A DNA stretch of 64,000 nucleotides from Lasiodiplodia sp. COLG20 (lineage: Eukaryota > Ascomycota > Dothideomycetes > Botryosphaeriales > Botryosphaeriaceae): the NCBI GenBank assembly GCA_009801085.1, contig VNWV01000001.1:682001-746000 (forward strand). The letters are read 5' to 3'. The notes beneath the pieces are model-generated. The model was not told where the DNA came from. It saw nothing but the letters and a program-made list of their open reading frames with translations, and did no database searches. The translations under genes and the position numbers were made by a program. Within the stretch, counting starts at the first letter, position 1. The number at the start of each line of letters is the position of its first letter. Shown here one piece after another: positions 1-11,626 of the stretch.

Positions 1-296
1 CTGCTCCCAAGACATGTGAAGTCGCTGTGTCTAACAAGAGCCCAAAAGGTGGAAACGACGTCTTCGTCGACATTGGCGACAAATCATGGGGTGTCCTCGC
101 TTGCCAGCGCTTCTTCGGCGGCATCGAGGGCAGCAAGACGCTTCACGTTGGTGATCAATTCCTTTCCGCCGGCGCCAACGATTTCAAGGCTCGCCTTGCC
201 TGTACCACGGCTTGGATCGCCAACCCGGCAGAGACATGCTCTCTTCTGGATGAGATCGCTGAGTTGGACGAGATGCAACAAAGGAAGCAGGTGTGA
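1..296 (+). CDS. ISN1: IMP-specific 5'-nucleotidase, C-terminal fragment
   Basis: The 3' end of a gene that enters from outside the window; the frame is open from base 3 to the stop at 294-296. The residues include GGNDVFVDIGDKSWGV, then TLHVGDQFLSAGANDFKAR and TAWIANPAET. From knowledge of the family this is the C-terminal part of ISN1, the HAD-fold enzyme that removes phosphate from IMP to give inosine in the cytosol. The GDQF..GANDFKAR stretch holds the acidic Mg-binding residues typical of the last HAD motif. The upstream catalytic DxDxT region is not in the window, so integrity cannot be judged. There is no ATG in this part; any start placed here would be artificial. Confidence 0.85.
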   Translation, partial: APKTCEVAVSNKSPKGGNDVFVDIGDKSWGVLACQRFFGGIEGSKTLHVGDQFLSAGANDFKARLACTTAWIANPAETCSLLDEIAELDEMQQRKQV

Positions 297-780
297 CCCT
301 CGACGGAAATCTCTTAACTTTCCCACCTAATCGGATGTTGGAAATTTGGCTTGGAGTTATTTGGCTGACAACCATATCGGAAGGACGTCGAGTGAGTTCA
401 TGAAGATCCATGAAGTCAAGATACCAGGGAAGCATGTCGATGGAGTTAGGAAGAAATTCAATTTTGCTGTTTTGAAAGCACCCAAACCAGACCTTAGTCT
501 TGCATGCCTGCTAATACGCTATCAGTCTGCTCATGCTGATGTCGATGCTGCAGTCCAAAAATCCCAATCTAAACACCTAAGAACCCCTCCAGACCATCAG
601 AAGGAAGACCAAGGCAATGCAGTCTATTCTTCTGTACTTTTTTGTTGTTCAAAAATCCTCGCATGAAAATTCCAATTCTCCCAGTCTTGTCGCTTCTCCC
701 GCATCTTATTATCGGAGAACGATCATTTTCCAGTCCTTCCCTTGGCCCATTATCCCGTTTTCAACTCCCGCCCTCGATTC
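297..780. other. Intergenic, convergent 3' ends
   Basis: 484 bp between the stop of the ISN1 fragment and the stop of the His/Gln-rich gene. Short open frames here have no recognisable protein character. It probably holds the two 3' UTRs. No repeat or RNA gene seen. Confidence 0.6.
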
Positions 781-1866
781 CTAGGTTGCAAGCGGACAGA
801 ACTCGCCAGCCGCAGGGTTGAGCATCGATCTTTCCCTCGCGTGGCCGTTGCTCTGCCGCACGTGCGGCATACCCACCGCCTGAGGAGGAGGATGAGCATC
901 AATGATGCCCATAGCAACATCGAAGCTGTGGTGTGCCATCGGAGAAATCAATCCAGCCGGGACAAACAGCTCGCCAGACGTCTGCCTCATAACTGGACCC
1001 TCACCTGGGATAGTGTGAAAACTATCCCTCCGCGCCCAGGGCTCCATACCGTCGTGCGTAACAGTTCCCATACTTTGTGCATATGTAGCAGCCAGGGTCG
1101 GGGTCGGAAGCGGGTGAAAATCCCCGGAGGGGTGACGTTCAGCTTCAGCATGCATCTCTACGCCGTAGCTATCAAGGTGCGCAATTGGGGTGCCTTGCTG
1201 GTATTGGTGCTGGTATTGGTGCTGGAGCTGGTGCGGATGCTGATGCTGATGTTGGTGCTGACGCCGAACAGAGTCGTGGGAATGAAAGCCCCTAGCATCA
1301 CTGACAGCTTTGCCATGAAAGCTGTGCGGCCTAGCACCCATCGCGTTCCCGTACTTTCCTCGGCTGCCAGACCATGTCTTCTTCTTGATCTCGGCTTTCC
1401 TCTTGTCTTCTTCCCTCTTGCGCTCCTCTTCAGCCGCGGCGGCCTCGCGCTCGCCCTTCTCCAGCTCAAGCGCCGCCTCCAGAGCCGCGATCTCCTCGAA
1501 CTGCGCCTTTAGCCAGGTCTCCTCGTCGTCGCCGCTCACCGGCAGCTTCTCTTTCTGCGCCGTTACGGCTCCGCCATCGAGGTGAGATTCGGCAGAAGCA
1601 GACGGGTCTGAAGGAAGCGTGTCTTCCCACCGCGGATGGCACTCTGACGTCGCTGTCGCCAAACGGTCCGGCCCGGCGCCCGCGACCGCAGCGGGTACGA
1701 CCGGCTTGCGGAGCTCGTCGTAGATGTGGTGCCCACGCGTGAACCAGTGTCGCAGTTCGTTGAGCGGGCGCGGTGTGCCGACTCCGCTGACGTGGATGTA
1801 GCGGCTTGGTTCAGCTACTTTGTTCCCACCCAGCAGGGATGATGGTGTTGGGGTTGAGGCGGACAT
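781..1866 (-). CDS. Uncharacterised protein with coiled coil and His/Gln repeat
   Basis: One uninterrupted frame of 361 residues with an ATG at 1866. I do not recognise a family. The N-terminal third (SRYIHVSGVGTPRPLNELRHWF) looks ordered and may be the conserved core. Residues from about 115 to 165 are a charged helix rich in E, K, A and R (EEIAALEAALELEKGERE, then EEERKREEDKRKAEIKKK), a likely coiled coil. It is followed at about 200-225 by a low-complexity run of alternating His and Gln (QHQHQHQHPHQLQHQYQHQY), encoded by a trinucleotide-like tract near 1196-1262. The C-terminal 130 residues look disordered and rich in P, H and S. No signal peptide or membrane segment is evident. An intracellular structural or regulatory role is possible, but no function can be assigned. 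Confidence 0.65.
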   Translation of the reverse strand: MSASTPTPSSLLGGNKVAEPSRYIHVSGVGTPRPLNELRHWFTRGHHIYDELRKPVVPAAVAGAGPDRLATATSECHPRWEDTLPSDPSASAESHLDGGAVTAQKEKLPVSGDDEETWLKAQFEEIAALEAALELEKGEREAAAAEEERKREEDKRKAEIKKKTWSGSRGKYGNAMGARPHSFHGKAVSDARGFHSHDSVRRQHQHQHQHPHQLQHQYQHQYQQGTPIAHLDSYGVEMHAEAERHPSGDFHPLPTPTLAATYAQSMGTVTHDGMEPWARRDSFHTIPGEGPVMRQTSGELFVPAGLISPMAHHSFDVAMGIIDAHPPPQAVGMPHVRQSNGHARERSMLNPAAGEFCPLAT

Positions 1867-3233
1867 GGTTGCTGCCGGTGCTGCTTCGACGAGGTTTAGC
1901 TGCTGTCTGGTGTTGAGGATGGGTTCGGGTTTCTGTTGATGGGAAGTAGGATGCGGATCGGTCTTTCGGTCGTGAGCGTCTTGATCACCAGCCGATGCGT
2001 GTGCGTTGCGCTGGCACTGGAAGTAGAGGTGAGCCTATGGATGCTTCAGTCGTGGAGGCCGGGTGGGTCAGTCGGTGTTTGTAAGAGCGCGATTTGCGCT
2101 GCTCGAAGCTGGGCCGGCGCGAGCGAAAGCCCTTAGCTGTGCTAGGCGGTTGTGGAGGTGAGCGGAGGTTGACCAGTATGGCCAGCTGTCAAAAGACGAT
2201 CGTGTTCTGGCAGTGGCCGTCAGGAAGATCTAGGGTGGCATTGTAGGTGGAGGTCGTGGCGGAGGTGCGAAGGAAAGGACTCGAATGGGCACGAAGGTTT
2301 TTTTGTACCTGTGGCCCGAATAGTGACCTCACGTGCGCGAAGCCATGCAGAGGAAAGCCGCTGGCAGGGCAACTGTGTTGTTGCCTTGAGAGTGTAGCAG
2401 AACCTGTCCACTGTTTGCTGACTGGAAGACGTCGAAGTGTGAACCACGAACTACATATTTGGCTGTAATCTTGTCCAGTCTTGACGTAGCTTAATAGTAA
2501 CGCCTTAAAATAAGTGTTAGTTCTAAGAGTTTGGTCTCTGGTCTTCCCTTTCACAGTAGGACCGTTGAAAATATCAGTCTCAGTACTAGCAAATGAGGTC
2601 CTGTGTGCTAAACAACTACTTAGTAGGGCAACAGCGCTAGTACACCATTAAACGGTATATAACGAAACTAGAATCTTTGAAAGAGGATTCCAGTTACTTA
2701 TTCTAGTTTCTAATTTGCGATAGTTAATAAATAATTGGAACATTGCCCTTTATAACGCGTTCTTTTAATAGTCTCCACTATATTAGTAAATAAATCATTG
2801 CAACTGTGTCTATAAATTGGCGTCAGTGCTGTATCGGTGTTAACCATGCACACAAATTCGTCATACGTACTGTGCTGCTACTTTGAAAAAGAGTTACTTA
2901 CCTAAGTTGTGGTCTGTTGGTGTAATCGTCACGCAGTCTTTTCTCCTTGCGTTTTTTTTTTTCTGTGGAAGACACGTTGATTTAGTATTGGTTCACAAGT
3001 TATAACTACCGGATGAGATGTTTGTCTGGGCGCGTCTAATTTTGTCTAAGGAACGGGAAGTCACGTTATTGAAAGAAATTCCATATTTACTAGGAGAATC
3101 ATCTATCATATTCTCATGCAGCTGCCTTTTTTTCGAGCGGAAAGTCATTATCATGACGCGAATAATCCCATACTCCTGCAGCGAGCGCCTGCCATCCGGT
3201 ATCTAGCTACTCAAAAGAAAACTCGTACAATGT
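1867..3233. other. Intergenic region, no gene recognised
   Basis: 1.37 kb between the start of the His/Gln protein and the stop of the phosphofructokinase gene. The left 600 bp resemble ordinary promoter DNA; the right part is an AT-rich island listed separately. Short open frames (for example 2189-2554 minus, 3018-3206 plus) show no family features. Confidence 0.55.
2480..3230. other. AT-rich island
   Basis: Base composition changes abruptly here. By direct count, 2641-2820 is about 29 percent G+C, against clearly GC-rich flanking genes. The stretch is rich in TA and TAA steps and has no open frame of note. This is what a mutated (for example RIP-affected) transposon remnant looks like in ascomycetes, but no terminal repeats or transposase relic could be recognised, so the origin is not established. 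Confidence 0.45.
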
Positions 3234-5656
3234 TCACAAAACAGGCTTGGGCCTACCGCTAAGGGTGTCGATCAAGTCCTTGTAGCCCATCCAGAACTCG
3301 TCCTTAGGGCGACGGTTGGGCCAGTCGGTCTCCTCGTTCTCGACCTTCTCCATTGCGGAAAACTTGACCTTGGCGCCACGGATGCCGATGACCACAGCAC
3401 TCATGGGATCGGCGGCGATCTCGTCCTTGCTCTTGCCTACGAAAAGTTAGTCTTCAATTTCATTCAAGGGGGTTGGGAGATTGGCTTACCCGCAAAGCTC
3501 TCGAGATGCTGCATACTGCGGACACCGAACCTGGTGGCCCTCATTCTGTCCATGGGCGAAGGCTTGCCACCCTGCTGGAAGTGACCAGGCACACCGTGAC
3601 GGGACTCGAAGCGGCCCTTGCCCTCCTCACGGATGATATCAGCGATGAGCTCGGTGCTGTAGGTCTTCGACGCCTTCTCGTTGCGGAGGATGATCTTTCC
3701 ACCACCACCAAGACCCTTGTCCTTGGCGAAGCTGTCGCGAAGGAAATCGATATCCTTGGAGAGCATGCTGAGCGTGATGCCCTCCTCGGGAGTGTAGACT
3801 GCGAGAGCTCCGACTGAGATACCGGCCAGAGTAGCGATGTAACCAGAAGCGCCACCTTGGGTTTCGATGACGAAGACACGGCGGCGAGACGCAGATGCGG
3901 ATTGCCTCATGACGTCGCAGTACTGGATAAGCGCGTTCAAGCAAGTGTCGCTACCAAGCGAGTATTCGGTTCCAGGGACGTTGTTGCTGACGGTGGCCGG
4001 CAGGACGGTCATGGGAATGCGGAGGGCGGAGTAGTATTGGCGAGCCTTTCTCAGCTGGCTGACAGCGGTGAAGGCCTCGAAGCCACCGACCACGAACAGC
4101 GCCTGGATGTTGTACGTGTCGAAGATTTTAGCGACACCCTCAAGACCCTCGGCCTCGTCGGCGGGAAGTCCACGGTTGGTACCAATCTCCGAACCACCAC
4201 GGCTGACCCAGTTCTCAGCATCGAGCCAGTGAATTTCGCGGACGGAGCTGAGGGGCTTGTCAGCGTGGTGACGGCAGAGGCCGGGGAAACCGTTGTAGAG
4301 GGCGACGGGGGTGTGGCCACGGGCCAAGCAGTAAGCAACAGCCGCGCGACTGGCAGCGTTCATTCCACCTGCCGGAGCACCGACGTGGATGATACCAACA
4401 CGCATGCGCTGTATACGTTAGCTAAAGTTTCAATGCCAGGGAAGCGCAGTCATTACCTTCTCCGGGGGAAGCTGCAGGTCTGGGATCTTGGCAGAGGTCA
4501 TGATCTGGTAGGCAGCGTGGTACTCAGCAAACTCGACGTCACGCAGGCTCATGGCACGATCGAAGTCCTTGGCCTTGATGGCAGCAGCAACCTCGTGGGT
4601 CTGTTTCACGGCCTCCATAAGCGGACGGCGGACAATCTTGTTCTCCAGGATGCAAATGACAGGGCTGGCCGTCTCAGGAGTGGCATCCAAAACGGCATTG
4701 ACGGCCTCGGCACCCTGAAGAGTCGAAAGCATGCGGTCGTAGGCACTAGCCTCGCCACCTCTTTGGACGTGACCCAGGGTGGTGATTCTGGTGTCCAGCT
4801 TGAGCTGGTTTGCAAGCAGGTCCTTGACAGTATTGGGAGTAATGGGTTTGAGGTTGGAGTCGTGAGCACCCTCAGCGACAATGACCATGGTCTTGCGCTT
4901 GCCCTCTTCACGGTGCTTCTTGACAATCTTGCTGAGATCTTGCTCCCAGTCCTCGCCCGGGGGCTTCTCCGGAAGGAAGACGTAGTCGGCGCCGCTGGCA
5001 ATACCAGCCATCAGGGCCAGCCAACCGCAATGCCTGCCCATGACCTCGATGACGAAAGCTCTCTGGTGGGACGAGGCGGTGGAGTCGAGCTTGTCAATTG
5101 CCTCACAAATGACGCCGAGAGAGGTGTAGGCACCAATGGTCGCGTCTGTTCCAGCCAGATCGTTGTCAATGGAGCCAACGAGACCAACGATGTTGAGATG
5201 ACGGAAGGGGGCGACCTGGTCGGCGGTAAGCTCCTTCTTCTCGACCAACTCGTCGACCAGGCTGGGCCACTCGGATCTAAACAGGTCAGCGCCAGTCAAA
5301 CTGCCGTCTCCTCCGCAAATGACAAGGGCGTCAATGCCCTTGAGTATCATGTTCTTGGCAGCCTGCAGGCGGCCGGGGCGCTCTCTGAAGCTCATGCAGC
5401 GAGCAGTGCCGATGAGAGTGCCGCCCTCGGAGAGCCAACCGCGGACATCTTCCCAGACCATGGGACGGATCATGTCGCCGCCCTGGACAAGGCCCTCGTA
5501 GCCCTCGTAAATGGCGTAGGCCTCACAGCCGCGGTGGATGGCCATGCGTACGACAGCTCTCACAGCGCCGTTCATGCCAGGAGCGTCTCCGCCGGAGGTC
5601 ATGACACCGATGCGGCGCTTCTTGCCCTCGAGGGGCGGTGGGGGGTTGGTGGCCAT
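3234..5656 (-). CDS. PFK1: ATP-dependent 6-phosphofructokinase
   Basis: Converts fructose 6-phosphate and ATP to fructose 1,6-bisphosphate in glycolysis. Three exons (5656-4457, 4408-3490, 3436-3234) with introns 4409-4456 and 3437-3489 give 773 residues, the size of fungal two-domain PFK. The catalytic N half has [15 protein letters not shown] at 16-30, the ATP motif [11 protein letters not shown] from 114, and [10 protein letters not shown] at 162-171 carrying the catalytic Asp. From about residue 402 a second PFK-like half starts ([20 protein letters not shown]). In it the catalytic signature is changed to [15 protein letters not shown], as expected for the allosteric half that binds effectors. 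The last exon ([15 protein letters not shown]...) restores the conserved C terminus. The ATG at 5656 leaves a normal short N-terminal extension. A long open frame on the opposite strand is a shadow. Confidence 0.96.
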
Positions 5657-7771
5657 GGTGTGTTTGGTCGGCGCAAAAGCGGTGGGGTATCGGATGGCGG
5701 GGTCTCAACAGAGCTCGCGGCGAGAAATGATGGAGGGGTATAGGCAAAGAAGTGGGTGGAGGATGGCGCGCGGGAGGGTGTGAAGAAAGAACGCGGCCAG
5801 AGGAGGGAGCGGAGAGCTGAGACAGACAGCTTTAGACTCGGGCGCGCAGCTGGTGACACAGTCCCGCCGTGGCCGCCGCGCGAGCTTGCAGCTGAGATTT
5901 TTGGCCGTGGGGCCTTGCGTCATACCCAAACGCGCAGGGTCCATCCGTACCACCACTCCGACGATACCGTACGCGCTGTATTGCATTACACCTGTGCACT
6001 CCCGCATTCCTTCCGGCATGGTGCATCGCACGCCTCGCCCTCAACGCCCCGTGGACAGCAGTAGCAGCAGCAGCACCCGGCCGCTGCGAGACGCGGTGCG
6101 GCGGCACATGCAGCACGCCTCACGCATCATAGGCTGCGGCAGGCGGCGGGGGGCGCGTGTCGGCATGCCGAGCCCGGGCGGCGGCTCCGGCGACGGCGTT
6201 TGGTATCCAACGCGTTCCACAACACTGGCTGTCATCTAACGCCTCGCGCGCTGCTCGCCTCTCTCCTTCTGGTGAGCTGATGTCTCGTCTTGTGGCGTGT
6301 TGTTGGGAGCACCCTATCTCACTCGCGGCCCCGGCTCGGCCAAATGCTCCACTCCCTTGCCTGCCTCCTGCCGCCGTTGCAGCGCCGTTTTCTTTCACCC
6401 GTGCCGCGACTTTTCGCGAGTCTCGTAATGACGCAGCTCGTCGATCTAGTGATATCAACCCGATCACCTCCCGCCCGCCTCCATACTCTGCACCTTCGCC
6501 CTTTTCCGACGCCATCCGGCGCCTGCGCGATGCTCCGCGGCCGGCGGATTCTTATCGTCTGATATCTAACGTACCACGCGTCTCAGAAATAGCTCAAATA
6601 TCGCTTCACCTCACGACGCCTTCTTTTCGCTTCTGGACTGTGCGTCGGTCCCGACCGTGTAATGCCTCAGGCCCCAGTTTTACCCTTCAGATAACTTGAC
6701 ATCATTCGAACGACAGCTTTGGCGTTTCGCAGCAATCGATCCGGATGTGCACCTCCATCATCCCCCAACCCCGACGGATTTGTTCAGCAGCTCCACAAAG
6801 CTGTGCCCCGTGCCTTCCATTATCAGGTCCGCCAACTATCGCGAAATCGAGACATCAGCGTCGGAAGTGAAACCAAATTCTGTCTAGCTAATTGCCTCGC
6901 ATTTCTTCGTCTGCGTCGAGGATGGTGTGACTTTTCTAGATCGAGACTTTTCTTCAAACGACCAGAAGAGGCCAACTGCCATCCTTGAATGGAGCTTCAA
7001 GTATCATTCAGGTAAGTTCCATATCAGCAAAGGCACCGGATAGCTGCGGATACTTTATGCCAAGGCCATGTAATCAGTAGACTGCACTGAAGATCCGCCG
7101 ACATGGTTCACTCACTCGACATGGTCTATTGCGGCTTTTTCGGAAGATCTTCAGACTCCCGTACGCTCTATTCTATTCCTGACTAGACGGCCAACCCTCG
7201 GAGCCGGAAATGTATGAATGGTCGGGATCAGAGCATGCTCAATAATTTGGCGGTAGACTGGTGGCCGCCTGACAGAGCCAAACACTGGTCGATATCTACA
7301 AAGAGTGCAGTGGACCGGACCAGCACATGCGGATACTCAGCTAAAACTCATCTAGTGTACTATGGCTAGTTCGAGGCAAATTGGTCACCACCGCTACAGG
7401 TGTTTATTCATAGGTAGGGTATTCGCACTGTTCGGCAGTTTGTAAATTTCCTTAAATTTTTAACAGCAACCTCTGTTAATTTTGCTATCCTTTTTGCTCC
7501 TTTTCCACTACCCCGCATCAACACCAAATACAGGCCCAAATCTGGCATATTGATACTCCGCGTTGTGTCCCGTGGCCTCCCACAGATGGCGCAAAAAAAA
7601 AAAAAAACAAAAAAAACGGCAGTGATGTGATACCTTTTCGAACTGTGATCTGCAGCTTCCTCTTCCATATATCTGGGATGTAAAGCTTCACGGCGAAGAC
7701 CAAATCAAAGTCAATGATCGCTGTAATAGCGCAACTATGCGGTCGATACGAGCACTAGGAAAAAACGTAAT
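5657..7771. other. Long intergenic region, no gene recognised
   Basis: 2.1 kb between the PFK start and the stop of the C2H2 gene. The part nearest PFK is GC- and CT-rich and probably includes its promoter and 5' UTR. Open frames around 6157-6699 and 6290-6562 are low-complexity (A, P, R, S) and overlap each other on both strands, with no family resemblance. A poly-A tract lies near 7588-7618. No tRNA recognised. Confidence 0.5.
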
Positions 7772-8669
7772 TCATAGAAGTGTTCGTGACAATTGTTGAT
7801 TGGCGAGAGTTTGCGTGGTCTTGTGCGCTAGCCATGCCCTCAAGCTTGACAGAACCCCGTCGTTCAAGCTAGCTGGGCACTTTCCAAACTCGGCATGCTG
7901 AAATAGACCGCTCAGGGTAGTGAAGACTCCATGGCACGAGACGTCCGGGCACATGAACGGAGCGAGGTTTCCCGCGGGGTACTCCTGGGCGAACTCGGCG
8001 GAGTGAATCAGCTCATGACGGTGGGTTGTATCTACGAACTTCCACGATAGAATGAAAGAAGCCGCGTGCTGGTTCAGGGTGCGACGGTCAATGCCGGACG
8101 GGCAACCTGCCTCCAAATGGAGCAACATTGCTGAGAGACTTGTGAAGGCCCTGTCGCAACCCCAGCAATCCACGTTAGGCTCGCGATGAGTGATCATGTG
8201 CTGTTCCCGGTGAGTGAAACTTCGGTAGAAATTCATACGGCACGATGCCTACCTGCTCGACGCTATTCTCTGTGTCGTGGTGTTTTTGGCATTCCGGACA
8301 AGCGAATTCCCGATCGAGATGGTCCATGTACACGTTGAAATCGACGAAAACTTGCAAGCATCCTCGGCATGATTGAAGATTGTGAGCGATGAGGTAATGC
8401 TGAAGTAGCCCCTCAATAGTAATGCCGTCGAAGTTGCATCGGTTGCCATTATCCAGGGCGAGGCAGATGAAGTGTTGGCCCGACGCCTCCCAGTGCTGCT
8501 CTCTGGCTGACCGGCTGCCAAAGACTCTGTCGCAGCGCCTGCATTCGAAATTTCCAGAGACATTAGCAGCAGTTGCCCTCTCGATTAAGTTGAGTAGCTG
8601 AGTGTTGTCATGGTAGACAGCATACTCTCCCAGGTGGGAAGGCATGTAAGGCGTTTCCAAGCCTGGCAT
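7772..8669 (-). CDS. C2H2-type zinc finger protein, uncharacterised
   Basis: Two exons (8669-8253 and 8200-7772) joined across a 52-nt GT-AG intron at 8201-8252. The join, SVEQ followed by HMITHREPNVDCWGCDRAF, gives 281 residues. At least four imperfect C2H2 units are visible: FECRRCDRVFGSRSAREQHW, SCRGCLQVFVDFNVYMDHL with CPECQKHH, DCWGCDRAFTSLSAMLLHLE, and MCPDVSCHGVFTTLSGLFQH. Spacing is irregular and some His positions are non-classical. This is typical of a loosely conserved fungal family of small cytosolic or nuclear zinc finger proteins of unknown function. No activation domain or nuclear localisation signal stands out. Without the intron the reading frame breaks in the middle of the third finger, which supports the model. 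Confidence 0.8.
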
Positions 8670-10493
8670 TTCTCTACCGGTATACGTGTGCGTCGGAATG
8701 TCACTTCAGTCAAGGCTGTTGCAACACTTTGTTGGTGTAATCGAGACGGCGAACGAATGCAGGGTCCAGGACCAGGGCATGCCAGTGATAGGTCGTCGGC
8801 GCTGCAGGCTCACCAAGAGCCAATGAGGAGCGATGGCGAAGCTGGGAGAATGGATCCGTCACTGGGCGCACTCAGCAAGTGAGAACGGAGCGACGACAGA
8901 TGATTCTGTTGAAGGGGATGAGCTAATTGAAATAGTGTGTGCCGAGGCCCATTGCCTGAGTGCAGTAGCGCGTACCGCACACGTCGATCTGCAACCGGGT
9001 TTGCTGCAGGAACGGGCTTTCCTGGAGCACTTTGCATTTTTTTTTTGGGAGTACCAGCGAGGCATGGCTAAGCAGCACCCGTTTTTCACCCACAAAAAAA
9101 AAAAAGAAATAAAAGAAGAGCCAGTTGTAGTGGTAGCTGAAGCAGATGTCCGGACAAAGGCGTGAACTCAAATAGCATAACGATGATATGCGACTACTTA
9201 TGCGAATGGAGAACAATATCTCGTGGAACATGCCTACATCCCTACAAAGGTCGTGCAATCTATTATGGCACTCTGCACTACGTCGTCACACGAAAGGCAA
9301 AAATTTGACAGGAAAATTGAGACTGCAGACAAATCAAGAGCCGAACCTTTCTGGGTCGTGACAGCGAGCATTTATCTGGACATAAACGCATGAGAGATTC
9401 GCGAACACAGAAGCCCCAATAAGAAGTTCAACTCCTGCTCTCGTCACGACCCAGGCGAGCCGACAACGCGAGGCCTAGCCGGTAGTAGCACAAAATTCAA
9501 ACCTTAGAGATTGCATTCTACTTACGTGTATAGTTTACGTCTGGATGCTTCTACTGATGGTAAAGCTACATCTGCCTCCGGATGTTCGCTCCGGTAGCCG
9601 AGGATCAAGAAAAGCTGATCTCGCCGAAACTTTTGCCAGAATCTTGGCAAGAAATCAGTGTGACATCGTTTTTGCGGCACAGAGGGCTCAAATTTCCTGC
9701 TACCTACCGTGAGCTGGCGTAAAGGTTCACGGAGCAGGGGTGGATGGTGGAGCGGGTGTTTTCCGTGGAGGAAGCCTTCGCCGACGGGCTAACGCGATTC
9801 GCTGGGTCGTGCACTCGCACCATTTCCGCGATAAGGCATTGTTATCGCGTCACGGCTGTTGCTTGCACCTTCATGTCCATTGGCAATTGCCCACGGAGAT
9901 TGTGTCATGCCACCGATTGCGACTGTTGACGTCCAATCAGAACTACATGCTACCATATCATCGTTCGCTGCAAGCTCCAGTCCCAGGTCTCAGGACGAAG
10001 GGGCATTGCAGCCGAAAGCTAGCGCGAGGAACATGAGGGCCTTTAGGAGATGGGGTAACTAGGTATGCCCCATCGATTTTCCCTACGAAATAACATCTGT
10101 GGGTAGTTGAAGCTGTCATGCAGACGTGAATGTATGGTTTCAATTCGACGTTGAAGCCCGGTCAATCGCTTCAACTACCCAGGACATGAAAATCCGGCTG
10201 CGACACCCCATCTGTAGGTCTGGCGGAGTTAAATGCGCACTGCATGTGACGGTGGATCAACCTTTGAGGGGCGCTTAATCATCCTTTCCGTCTGAGCCCG
10301 ATCTGCTATCGCGTCAACGAATGGGAAATGATGCACAGTGCATTTGAGCAATGACTAGGCTAAAGTCCGTCCGATGGCGGCGGGCTTTGGATTTAACCCC
10401 GCCGTGGGGTCGACCGATGCCATCATACAAAAGAGTCGACGCTGCCCACAAACAAACGCCCGCCACTCTTCCAATTCCACACATCTGAACACA
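8670..10493. other. Intergenic region holding a palindromic element
   Basis: 1.8 kb between the divergent C2H2 gene and the GRE2-like reductase. Homopolymer tracts occur near 9034 (T) and 9093 (A). No protein-like frame was recognised. The palindromic element at 10088-10190 is listed separately. The last 100 bp before 10494 should contain the reductase promoter. Confidence 0.55.
10088..10190. repeat. MITE-like palindromic element, copy 1
   Basis: The left arm contains TGTGGGTAGTTGAAGC at 10099-10114 and the right arm GCTTCAACTACCCA at 10168-10181, an exact inverted match of the core. The outer left end AAATAACAT also occurs in copy 2. The centre shares the ACGTGAATGT and ATTCGACGTT motifs with the other copies. 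The right outer end has diverged. It lies about 300 bp upstream of the GRE2-like gene. Confidence 0.75.
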
Positions 10494-11626
10494 ATGACGC
10501 GCGTACTCCTTACTGGTGGCTCGGGCTTCATCGCAGGCCATGTGCTCGAGTATCTGCTGAAGCGCGGGTAAGTCACGAGCTCCCTGGCACTCCACCATGC
10601 CGTCTTCTCACTGCCGGCTTAGTCACTCCGTCGTCACGACTGTCCGTAGCCAGGAGAAGGCAGACAGGATCAAGGCAGCCCACCCTAGTTACGCCAAGGA
10701 TAAGCTCGACTTCTCAATCGTCCCGGATATCGCGCAGGAGGCCGCCTTCGACGAGGCCGTCAAGTCGGACCCACCTTTTGAGGCCGTCATCCACACCGCG
10801 AGCCCCTTCCATTTCAATGTCACCGACGTCCAGAAGCAGCTGCTTGACCCCGCCGTCATTGGCACAACTGGCATTCTCAAGTCCATCAAGAAGAGTGCGC
10901 CGACTGTCAAGAAGGTCGTCATTACCTCTTCTTTTGCTGCAATTGTGAACCCCTTCAAGGGCAACTGGCCAGAGCACACGTACTCTGAGAGTGATTGGAA
11001 CCCCCTGACGCACGAGGAGGCGCTGAAGGATCCCGCCAACGGCTACAGAGGTAAGCTTGCATTTAGCAGCAGGAGATTCAGACTGACTCTGGATTATAGC
11101 GAGCAAGACATTCGCTGAGCGTGCCGCATGGGACTTCCTTGAGAAAGAGAAGCCCAACTTCACAATTGCTACCATCAACCCGCCATTCGTCTTCGGTCCC
11201 ATCGTTCACTATCTGAACTCGCTCGACGCCCTAAACACCTCTAATCAGCGCATCGGCAACTTTATCCTTGGCAAGTTCAAGGACGAGATCCCACCGACCG
11301 GCACCTATATCTGGATTGATGTGCGCGATGTAGCCCTGGGCCATGTCAAGGCCATGGAGCTTCCTGAGGCGGACAACAAGAGGTTCTTCTTCACCGCCGG
11401 CTACTTCAGCAACAAGGAGCTGCTAGAGCTCATCAGGAAGAACTTCCCCGAATACAGGGACAAGTTGCCTGCCCCAGAGGTCACCGGCGCTGGCGTTGAC
11501 TATCCTGCCGAGGGCGTTTACAAGATTGACAACTCAAGGACGAAGGACGTCCTGGGCATTGAGTTCACACCATTCGAGAAGACCGTCGTAGACACCATCA
11601 ACTCTCTCAAGGCTGTGGGCGCATAG
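10494..11626 (+). CDS. GRE2-like NADPH-dependent aldehyde/ketone reductase (extended SDR)
   Basis: Three exons (10494-10567, 10623-11050, 11100-11626) with introns 10568-10622 and 11051-11099 give 342 residues. The first exon encodes the Rossmann nucleotide motif TGGSGFIAGHV. Exon 2 has the substrate-side HTASPF and the catalytic Ser in ITSSFAAI. The catalytic tetrad Tyr and Lys are in YRASK, which is created exactly by joining exons 2 and 3, strong support for the splice. Then come INPPFVFGP and the IDVRDVALGHV motif of the dihydroflavonol-reductase/GRE2 group. Such enzymes reduce methylglyoxal, diacetyl and other carbonyls with NADPH in the cytosol; the actual substrate here is unknown. No clustering with other metabolic genes is evident. 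Confidence 0.9.

Noticed and set aside
3857..5743. 628-codon open frame on the plus strand
   Set aside because: It is antisense to the PFK gene, lacks any family motif and arises from strong third-position GC bias.
6157..6699. Possible gene of about 180 codons in the PFK upstream region
   Set aside because: Low-complexity A/P/R/S composition, overlapping open frames on both strands, and no motif or splice support.
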